A stretch of DNA of 5,186 nucleotides from the NCBI GenBank assembly GCA_046756945.1, contig JBHHXI010000170.1:1-5186 (forward strand). Reading direction: 5' to 3'. The stretch's first letter is position 1. Each line of letters opens with the position of its first letter. Of this stretch, positions 1-4,554 are shown piece after piece. Below the pieces are notes generated by a model. The model was not told where the DNA came from. It searched no databases and worked only from the letters and a program-made list of their open reading frames with translations. The position numbers were made by a program, and so were the translations under genes. The DNA is from JACZQZ01 sp046756945 (GTDB lineage: Bacteria; Pseudomonadota; Alphaproteobacteria; Rhodospirillales; 2-02-FULL-58-16).

Positions 1-8
1 GAGAGCTC

Positions 9-404
9 CTAGGCCGTGGGAGCGTCGAGAACGGCGCGAACCTTGCGCGCCAGGTCGCCCCGCCGCCAGGGCCTTGCGATGAACTCGGCGTCCTCGCCGA
101 GGCTGGCCATCTGCCCGGCAACCTCATCGGGGTCGTCGGAGGTGTACAGCACCTTAAGATGGGGGACGCGGGACCGGGCCTTTTCAGCCAATTCCACACC
201 GGTCATGGAGGACGGGAGTACCACCGTCGTGAAAAGAAGATCCACATCGTTCCGCGCCTCCAGAATGGCCAGCGCCGAGCGCTCGTCCGCCGCCTTGAGG
301 ACCCGATAGCCGAGAAAGGAGAGCATCTCCGAAACCAGTTCGCGCAGTACGGGGTCGCCGTCGACGACCAGAACCGTTTCGCCCCGGCCTTTCGGCGCCG
401 TCAT
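9..404 (-). CDS. Single-domain response-regulator receiver protein, degenerate (no phosphoacceptor Asp)
   Basis: This 131-residue protein is one CheY-like receiver domain with no output domain. The fold is readable from end to end: beta1 TVLVVDGDP (10-18), helix 1, beta3 DLLFTTVVLP (55-64), the MTGVELA turn into helix 3, beta4 KVLYTSDD (84-91) and the beta5/helix 5 segment FIARPWRRGDLARKVR (108-123). Several signature residues have changed. The second acidic residue of the metal pocket is Gly16 (D-G-D instead of D-D), the phosphoacceptor Asp position is Thr60, and the invariant Lys is Arg111. The switch Thr88 is kept. By family knowledge such a protein cannot be phosphorylated normally, so it may act as a constitutive or protein-binding pseudo-receiver, or be drifting. 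The ATG at 404 begins just before the conserved beta1, and the ribosome site upstream is weak. No histidine kinase is in the window. The receiver identity is firm; the role is unknown. Confidence 0.88.
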   Translation of the reverse strand: MTAPKGRGETVLVVDGDPVLRELVSEMLSFLGYRVLKAADERSALAILEARNDVDLLFTTVVLPSSMTGVELAEKARSRVPHLKVLYTSDDPDEVAGQMASLGEDAEFIARPWRRGDLARKVRAVLDAPTA

Positions 405-549
405 GGCGCGGTTTCCCGCCGCTCCGGCGTTCGCGGGCGCGGAAACATTGGTGCCGCCTTGGTGGGTATCAGGATCATGGCGCAGGTGCCTCTGCGATGA
501 CGAGGGCGCGTTGTGTCACGTCATTGCGACCATCGTATGACGAAACAGT

Positions 550-566
550 GGCGCCGCCGGGGCGCC
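550..566 (-). terminator. Candidate terminator hairpin after the cytochrome c gene
   Basis: A perfect 6-bp inverted repeat, GGCGCC / GGCGCC with a 5-base loop, lies about 40 bases past the cytochrome c stop codon. On the minus strand it is followed by ACTGTTTCG, which is only weakly T-rich. It could stop or pause transcription, but the poor T tract makes this a weak call. The rest of 405-604 shows no supportable gene. Confidence 0.3.
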
Positions 567-604
567 TCCGGTGGGCCCGGCCGCGCAGCCGAATATCCGC
601 GCGG

Positions 605-1162
605 TCAGTCCTTGTGGGGCGGCGTCCCCGGCGCGTGGTGGTGTCCCAGTTCTTCTGCATGGTGCATTTGGGCGGGCCTGCCGCCGTGGTCGTGGTCCAT
701 CATTTTTTGGGCCGTGGGCGTGAGCTCGTCTTCGGTGAACGTGTGCTGGGTCGCTTCGTCGTGGACGAAGGCGATGATGTCGGCCAGCTCCTGGCCGGTA
801 AAAAAAATCTGCTCGCCGAAGGCGCCTTCCTGGGAGGCGATCATGGGCGGGGCGTGGTTCCACATGCGCGCCGCGAAGTCGAACGGGTTGACCATCTCCA
901 TGCGGGCGTGGGCGTCCATGTTGGGGGCGTCGTGGCCGCCGACGCCGTTGATGGCGTGGCAGGCGACGCAGCCCTTGCTGACAAATAATTTCTTGCCGCG
1001 CTCGGGATTCATGATGGGAAATACCAGGCGGGGCACGTCGCCGGGCTTGCGGGGCGCGGCCGCGGGCACGTGGGCGGCGAGGGCGGACGTGGCCAGGGCG
1101 GCGCCCGTCAGCGCCACCGCGACCAGGGTGATTCCCGTTTTGAGCAGATGGCGTGGGTCCAA
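605..1162 (-). CDS. Exported mono-haem c-type cytochrome with His-rich C-terminal tail
   Basis: With the TTG start at 1162 this is a 185-residue periplasmic or membrane-tethered electron carrier. Residues 1-29 form a classic signal peptide: short basic start DPRHLLK, hydrophobic core, and a probable cut after SALA. The haem site is CVACH (65-69). The segment MWNHAPPM (100-107) fits the distal ligand loop, with Met107 the likely axial ligand, followed by a helix TGQELADIIAFVHDEA (122-137) typical of class I cytochromes c. The last 30 residues hold eight His between 157 and 183 plus several Met, which suggests metal binding; this is inference. The start is chosen because AAGGAGG sits 6 bases before this TTG, and because a longer reading from 1228 would begin inside an FNR-type operator and put five Arg ahead of the signal peptide. 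The gene lies 106 bases after pyrE on the same strand but seems to have its own promoter. The redox partner is unknown. Confidence 0.9.
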   Translation of the reverse strand: MDPRHLLKTGITLVAVALTGAALATSALAAHVPAAAPRKPGDVPRLVFPIMNPERGKKLFVSKGCVACHAINGVGGHDAPNMDAHARMEMVNPFDFAARMWNHAPPMIASQEGAFGEQIFFTGQELADIIAFVHDEATQHTFTEDELTPTAQKMMDHDHGGRPAQMHHAEELGHHHAPGTPPHKD

Positions 1163-1168
1163 AACGAA

Positions 1169-1175
1169 CCTCCTT
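1169..1175 (-). promoter_or_regulatory. Ribosome binding site that fixes the TTG start of the cytochrome c gene
   Basis: The minus strand reads AAGGAGG here, an almost ideal Shine-Dalgarno sequence, with 6 bases before the TTG codon at 1162-1160. No ATG or GTG is available at suitable spacing. This is the main evidence for the 185-residue form of the protein. Confidence 0.8.
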
Positions 1176-1186
1176 CGGCGCCTCCA

Positions 1187-1228
1187 TCCATAGGACGCCG
1201 GCCCCGGCGCCGCATTGACCGGCGTCAA
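1187..1228 (-). promoter_or_regulatory. FNR/FixK/DNR-type promoter of the cytochrome c gene
   Basis: Positions 1215-1228 form a perfect dyad TTGAC-CGGC-GTCAA, which fits the TTGA-N6-TCAA operator of the CRP/FNR family (FNR, FixK, DNR/NNR). If its centre is placed at -41.5, the class II activator position, the -10 window falls exactly on TATGGA (1192-1187) and the start of transcription on about 1180. That leaves an 18-base leader holding the AAGGAGG site. The dyad and spacing are seen directly. Induction at low oxygen, or by nitrogen oxides if a DNR-type regulator binds, is inferred from the family. No regulator gene is in the window. Confidence 0.68.
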
Positions 1229-1268
1229 GGCGGGGCGCGGCCTTCAGGGTCCGGTTATCGGGCGGGAG

Positions 1269-1961
1269 TCAGCCGCCGCCCCTGCCGCCGTGGGCCGCCG
1301 ACCAGGCGACGGGGTCTTCGAGGAAAGCGCGCACCGCGGCGATGGAATCGGCGGCGAACAATCCTTCTTCCCCGGCCACGTCGAGCACGTCCCACCAGGT
1401 GGCAAGGTGGTGCAGATGCACGCCGGAGTCCTCCAGGGCCTGCGTGGCGCCCGGGAAAACGCCGTAGAAAAAGATGACGAAGGCGTCGGTGACGGTGGCG
1501 CCGGCGTCGCGCAGCGCCTTGACGAAAATGATCTTGCTGGCGCCGTCGGTGGCCAGGTCCTCGACCAGGAGCACGCGGCTTCCCGCCTTGAGGTCGCCTT
1601 CGATCTGGGCGTTGCGGCCGAATCCCTTGGCTTTCTTGCGGACGTACAGCATGGGCAGCGACGTGGCCTCGGCCATCCAGGCGGCGTACGGGATGCCGGC
1701 GGTCTCGCCGCCCGCCACCGCGTCGATGGCGTCGAAGCCGACGGCGCGGTCCATGGCGGCGACGGCCAGCTCCATCACTTGGCGCCGGGCGGCGGGATAG
1801 GAGATCAGCTTGCGGCAGTCGATGTAGACCGGACTGGCCCACCCCGAGGTCAGGGTATAGGGGCGCTCCGGGCGAAAGTTCACCGCCTCGATGTGGAGAA
1901 GGAGTCGCGCCGTCTCCAGGCCGGCGGCATCGCGTCGGGGCGGGGGCGAGGGGCTTGGCAT
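1269..1961 (-). CDS. pyrE: Orotate phosphoribosyltransferase
   Basis: This 230-residue cytosolic enzyme joins orotate to PRPP to form orotidine 5'-monophosphate, the fifth step of de novo pyrimidine synthesis. Recognisable parts are the orotate and ribose-side segment FRPERPYTLTSGWASPVYIDCRKLIS (29-54), the VAGGETAGIPYA strand-turn (82-93), the flexible catalytic loop with VRKKAKGFG (107-115), and the PRPP-binding signature VLLVEDLATDGASK (130-143), in which the acidic pair Glu134-Asp135 is intact. The length agrees with the family. The ATG at 1961 is the closest ATG before the conserved core. Its ribosome site is poor, so the exact N-terminus (a Pro/Ser-rich stretch of about 10 residues) is uncertain. 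An open frame continues far upstream to about 2630, but that part runs antisense through cpaF and has no homology I recognise. The gene is divergent from cpaF. No other pyr gene is nearby. Confidence 0.93.
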   Translation of the reverse strand: MPSPSPPPRRDAAGLETARLLLHIEAVNFRPERPYTLTSGWASPVYIDCRKLISYPAARRQVMELAVAAMDRAVGFDAIDAVAGGETAGIPYAAWMAEATSLPMLYVRKKAKGFGRNAQIEGDLKAGSRVLLVEDLATDGASKIIFVKALRDAGATVTDAFVIFFYGVFPGATQALEDSGVHLHHLATWWDVLDVAGEEGLFAADSIAAVRAFLEDPVAWSAAHGGRGGG

Positions 1962-1985
1962 AGCCGTGTCCGCGGCAATTGATGT

Positions 1986-2004
1986 CGGCCGGTACAGCCG
2001 GCCG
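1986..2004. repeat. 7-bp inverted repeat in the probable pyrE leader
   Basis: CGGCCGG (1986-1992) and CCGGCCG (1998-2004) are perfect complements around a 5-base loop. In minus-strand RNA this would form a strong GC hairpin ending 24 bases before the pyrE start codon. No T-run follows on that strand, so it is not an intrinsic terminator. A role in pyrE expression (pausing, attenuation, or a protein operator) is possible but unproven. Confidence 0.45.
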
Positions 2005-2014
2005 GCGTGCGGTC

Positions 2015-2043
2015 TGTTTAGAGAGTAATGGCGGGCGAGACAA
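2015..2043 (-). promoter_or_regulatory. Weak candidate pyrE promoter
   Basis: On the minus strand TTGTCT (2043-2038) and TAAACA (2020-2015) are separated by 17 bases. The -35 matches consensus at four of six bases and the -10 at only three. Transcription would start just before the GC hairpin at 1986-2004. This is the best pair seen upstream of pyrE, but it is weak. Confidence 0.25.
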
Positions 2044-2159
2044 TTCCCAAGATCGGAGGCGGCGCCGGCCGGCGGGGCACCCTGGCGCCATCGCATCGCC
2101 GCGCCGGCGCGTTCGCCGCCGCCCGGAGCCGATTCATCGGCCCATATCCGAAATCCGGA

Positions 2160-2188
2160 TTCACTGTCCCGCCCATGCGGTGTATAAG
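2160..2188 (+). promoter_or_regulatory. Candidate sigma-70-type promoter for cpaF
   Basis: TTCACT (2160-2165) and TATAAG (2183-2188) are separated by 17 bases. They match the consensus hexamers at four and five of six positions, and TG directly precedes the -10. Transcription would begin near 2195, leaving a leader of roughly 35 bases before the ATG at 2232. It stands out in an otherwise very GC-rich region. Confidence 0.5.
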
Positions 2189-2231
2189 TGCCGCACGGAC
2201 CTTGGACCACACCTGAGGGGCCTGTTGATCC

Positions 2232-3758
2232 ATGAAGAGCAGAGCCAAGCGCTTCGGCAAGCGTACGCCATCGCCTGCCGTCGAGACCGAATACATTTCC
2301 CGCGACATCGGCAAGGCCGAGAGGCGCAAGCGCGAACGGCGAATCATCAACAAGCCGGTCAGCGTGGAACGCCGGCGCGGCAACAGGCGCGAAAAAAAGG
2401 CCTCGAAGACCCGGTCCGCCGCCCTCGGCCGGCCGGGGCCGGACAGGTTGATCAAGGATGTGCCGCACTACGTCTGCGAAAAGAAATATTCCCCGTCGCC
2501 GGAACTGCGGAAAATCAAGGAGCGTATCTCCAAGAAGGTTGTGGACGACATCAAGATCGACCGTCTGTCCGACCTGCCCAAGGAAGCGGCGCGGGACGAG
2601 ATTACCGCTACGGTCATCGCCATACTGCACGAAGAGAACGAGCCCCTGTCCGAAAGTGAACAGGCGGCGCTGATCGAGACCATTGTCGACGACATGCTGG
2701 GGTACGGGCCCCTGGAACCCCTTTTGGCCGATGCCTCGGTCACCGATGTCATGGTCAACGGGCCGGACAGGGTGTGGGTGGAGAGAGCGGGAAAGCTGGA
2801 ATTATCGGATGTGACCTTCGACAGCCGCGACCAGTTGATGAACGTGATCGACCGCATCGTGACCCGGGTTCACCGCCGGGTCGATCATTCCTCGCCCATG
2901 GTCGACGCCAGGCTGCCCGACGGCAGCCGCGTCAATGTCATCATTCCGCCGCTGTCGGTTCATTTTCCTTCCATGTCCATCCGCAAGTTCGCCGATGTGA
3001 GCATCACCCTGGACGACATGGTGCAGAGCGGCGGCATGTCGTACGACATGGCGGTCCTGCTGCAGATGATCGCCAAGTACCGCCTGAACGTTTTGATCTC
3101 GGGCGGCACGGGGGCGGGCAAGACCACCCTGCTCGGCGCCATGTCCAATCATATCAGCGCCACCGAACGGATCGTCACCATCGAGGATACGGCCGAGCTG
3201 CGACTGCCCCAGCCCAACATCGTGACCCTCGAGAAGCGCCCCCCCAACCTGGAAGGGACGGGCGCGGTCGAGATCGGCGATCTGCTTGTCAATGCGTTGA
3301 GGATGAGACCGGACCGGATCCTTGTCGGCGAGGTCCGGGGCGCGGAGGCGGGCGACATGCTCCAGGCCATGAATACGGGCCATGACGGCTCGCTCGGGAC
3401 CATTCACGCCAACAGCCCGAGAGACGCGCTGGTCCGCTTCGAAAACATGATCTGCATGAACCCCAAATACACGCCCGGAAAGGTGACCCGCCAGCAGATC
3501 ATGAGCGCCCTCGACGTGGTCGTCCAGATGTCCCGGCTGAACGACGGCGTTCGCCGGGTGACGTGCATCACCGAGATCGTCGGCATGGAGGAGGACATCA
3601 TCCTGACGCAGAACCTGTACGAGTTCAAAATCGTCAACGAGACCGCCGACGGTCTCGTGGAAGGAAACTTCAAGGCCGCGGAATACCCGCCCCATTTCTC
3701 CCAGAAGATCAAACATTATTCCCTGACCGACAGGGAGAAGAGGCTGCTGTACCTGTAA
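2232..3758 (+). CDS. cpaF: CpaF/TadA-type secretion ATPase (type II/IV secretion superfamily)
   Basis: This 508-residue hexameric traffic ATPase belongs to the family that powers Tad (Flp) pilus assembly or related secretion at the cytoplasmic face of the inner membrane. All core motifs are present: the N-domain marker MLGYGPLEPLLAD (about 155-167), Walker A GGTGAGKTT (291-299), Asp box VTIEDTAEL (315-323), Walker B RILVGEVRG (362-370) and His box GSLGTIHANSP (386-396). The enzyme is therefore probably active. The first 75 residues are unusual: strongly basic, low in hydrophobic residues, with RRKRERR (31-37) and ERRRGNRRE (46-54) clusters, and probably disordered. The C-terminal end after EEDIILTQNLYEF is also less typical of CpaF. 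GAGGGG lies 11 bases before the ATG, a rather long spacing, but no later start fits. No other tad/cpa gene flanks it: pyrE is divergent upstream and an NHase-type operon follows. It may be an orphan paralogue or serve components encoded elsewhere. Confidence 0.92.
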   Translation: MKSRAKRFGKRTPSPAVETEYISRDIGKAERRKRERRIINKPVSVERRRGNRREKKASKTRSAALGRPGPDRLIKDVPHYVCEKKYSPSPELRKIKERISKKVVDDIKIDRLSDLPKEAARDEITATVIAILHEENEPLSESEQAALIETIVDDMLGYGPLEPLLADASVTDVMVNGPDRVWVERAGKLELSDVTFDSRDQLMNVIDRIVTRVHRRVDHSSPMVDARLPDGSRVNVIIPPLSVHFPSMSIRKFADVSITLDDMVQSGGMSYDMAVLLQMIAKYRLNVLISGGTGAGKTTLLGAMSNHISATERIVTIEDTAELRLPQPNIVTLEKRPPNLEGTGAVEIGDLLVNALRMRPDRILVGEVRGAEAGDMLQAMNTGHDGSLGTIHANSPRDALVRFENMICMNPKYTPGKVTRQQIMSALDVVVQMSRLNDGVRRVTCITEIVGMEEDIILTQNLYEFKIVNETADGLVEGNFKAAEYPPHFSQKIKHYSLTDREKRLLYL

Positions 3759-3794
3759 GCCCCGCGCCGGGGCCCGGGCGCCAGCGGCCTTTTT
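3759..3794 (+). terminator. Possible terminator after cpaF
   Basis: Directly after the cpaF stop codon, GCCCCG (3759-3764) and CGGGGC (3768-3773) form a 6-bp stem with a 3-base loop. A run of five T follows only at 3790-3794. A second arrangement pairs GGCC (3771-3774) with GGCC (3786-3789), which abuts the T run, but with a 4-bp stem. Neither is an ideal intrinsic terminator; together they make termination here plausible. Confidence 0.4.
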
Positions 3795-3797
3795 CCC

Positions 3798-3828
3798 CCG
3801 GACCGTGAGGCATGCGCCCGAGGTCCGG
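3798..3828. repeat. Nested inverted repeat between cpaF and the NHase-type operon
   Basis: CCGGACC (3798-3804) pairs perfectly with GGTCCGG (3822-3828). Inside the 17-base loop, GGC (3809-3811) pairs with GCC (3816-3818) around ATGC. The whole forms an interrupted stem about 70 bases before the first operon gene. It could be a second terminator stem, an operator, or a dispersed palindromic element; there is no T tract directly after it. Confidence 0.4.
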
Positions 3829-3895
3829 CGCATGGCCGGCATGGGGATTTCGTGCTACCCTGTCGCCGAAATTGCGCCGGTCCGGGAAAGGGCGG

Positions 3896-4246
3896 ATGAC
3901 GATGGCGGACGGGGAGGAAAAAACACCGCGCGGATACCACGACCTGGGCGGACATGCCGCCGGGCCGGTGGACCGTTCCGAGCACGTGCTCGAGCCCTGG
4001 GAGAAACGCGTCGACGTGTTGTGCGGCATCCTGGTCGACAGGAAACGCCGGCTGATGACCATCGACGAGCGCCGCGACGCCATCGAGAGGCTCGGCGAGG
4101 ATGCCTATAAATCACTGAAATACTACGAGCTGTGGATGGCGGCGGCCCTCAGGCTGGTGCTGGAAAAGGGCATCCTGACCCAGGACGAGATCGACGGACG
4201 GGTCGACGAGATACGCGCCCGCCTGGGCCTGGAGGCCGGGCCGTGA
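3896..4246 (+). CDS. NHase beta-subunit N-terminal-domain protein (ScnB-like small subunit)
   Basis: This 116-residue protein matches only the N-terminal, helical half of the NHase beta subunit. Family marks are YHDLGG (14-19, the HDLGG opening), LEPWEKRVDVL (32-42), DERRDAIERLGEDAY (57-71, with Arg65 of the AIER motif at the place of a conserved active-site Arg), and YYELWMAAALRLVLEKGILTQDEID (76-100). It stops where classical beta subunits continue into an SH3-like domain, which here is the next gene. The overlap GTGA (4243-4246) implies translational coupling. In known three-subunit enzymes this piece wraps the metal-bearing subunit and completes the active site. ATG at 3896 and ATG at 3902 are both possible starts: a GGGAAAGGG stretch (3884-3892) serves either, and 3902 gives 114 residues. 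An upstream in-frame ATG at 3812 would add 28 residues with no family resemblance. Substrate is undetermined. Confidence 0.85.
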   Translation: MTMADGEEKTPRGYHDLGGHAAGPVDRSEHVLEPWEKRVDVLCGILVDRKRRLMTIDERRDAIERLGEDAYKSLKYYELWMAAALRLVLEKGILTQDEIDGRVDEIRARLGLEAGP

Positions 4247-4533
4247 CCGCCCGCTTCGCCGTCGGCGAGCGGGTGCGGGTGCATGAGCGCTACCCGCCCG
4301 GGCACATCCGCACGCCCTGGTACATCCGCGGCAAGTCCGGCGTCGTCGCCGACATGGTCGGGGCCTTCGCCAATCCCGAGGACCTGGCCCGGGGCGGCGA
4401 CGGGCGTCCCGAGCGGCCCTTGTACAGGGTCCGGTTTCGCCAGACCGTTGCCTGGCCCGACTACGCCGGCGATGGGCGGGACACCGTCGACATCGAGATC
4501 TTCGAGCACTGGCTGGAGCCGGAAACCGGCTGA
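4243..4533 (+). CDS. NHase beta-subunit C-terminal SH3-like-domain protein (ScnA-like small subunit)
   Basis: This 96-residue protein equals the C-terminal SH3-like half of the NHase beta subunit as a stand-alone gene. The family pattern is clear: FAVGERVRV (5-13), the PPGHIRTPWYIRGKSGVV stretch (18-35; classical form PPGHTRLPRYVRGKTG) with Arg23 at the place of the second conserved Arg that contacts the oxidised cysteines, GAFANPE (40-46), PLYRVRF (59-65), and a close in DTVDIEIFEHWLEPE. Translation starts at GTG 4243, since GGAGG (4231-4235) lies 7 bases before it and the frame upstream has no family resemblance. It overlaps the preceding stop by 4 bases, the usual sign of coupled synthesis of partner subunits. 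The separation into two genes is intact rather than a frameshift: each piece has its own start, ribosome site and complete domain. Thiocyanate hydrolase and toyocamycin NHase have comparable split subunits. Confidence 0.85.
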   Translation: MTARFAVGERVRVHERYPPGHIRTPWYIRGKSGVVADMVGAFANPEDLARGGDGRPERPLYRVRFRQTVAWPDYAGDGRDTVDIEIFEHWLEPETG

Positions 4534-4554
4534 CCGGCCGGGAGGAGGGGACAC

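Noticed and set aside
475..660. A 61-codon minus-strand ORF in the gap between cytochrome c and the receiver gene
   Set aside because: It overlaps the cytochrome c 3' end in another frame, is Arg-rich and matches nothing recognisable.
1163..1228. Longer cytochrome c start at TTG 1228
   Set aside because: It begins within the FNR-type dyad, has no ribosome site, and places an Arg-rich stretch before the signal peptide. TTG 1162 has an ideal AAGGAGG.
2028..2216. A 62-codon plus-strand ORF between pyrE and cpaF, starting with ATG after AGAGAG
   Set aside because: The composition is Arg/Gly/Ala-rich as expected from GC-rich noncoding DNA, no family is recognisable, and its end overlaps the best cpaF promoter candidate.
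1962..2630. N-terminal extension of pyrE reading back through the cpaF start
   Set aside because: It is an open frame antisense to a solid CpaF coding region and shows no domain. PyrE of normal length is obtained from the ATG at 1961.
2802..3842. A 346-codon minus-strand ORF opposite cpaF
   Set aside because: It is antisense to the conserved Walker and His box region of CpaF. Long antisense frames are expected at this GC content.
3844..3860. Sigma-54-like promoter (TGGGG...GTGCT) before the NHase-type operon
   Set aside because: The spacing between the GG and GC elements is one base short, and the flanking consensus bases do not match.
3812..3895. Longer start for the beta N-half protein at ATG 3812
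   Set aside because: The 28 extra residues have no resemblance to NHase beta, and the start codon lies inside the nested inverted repeat.
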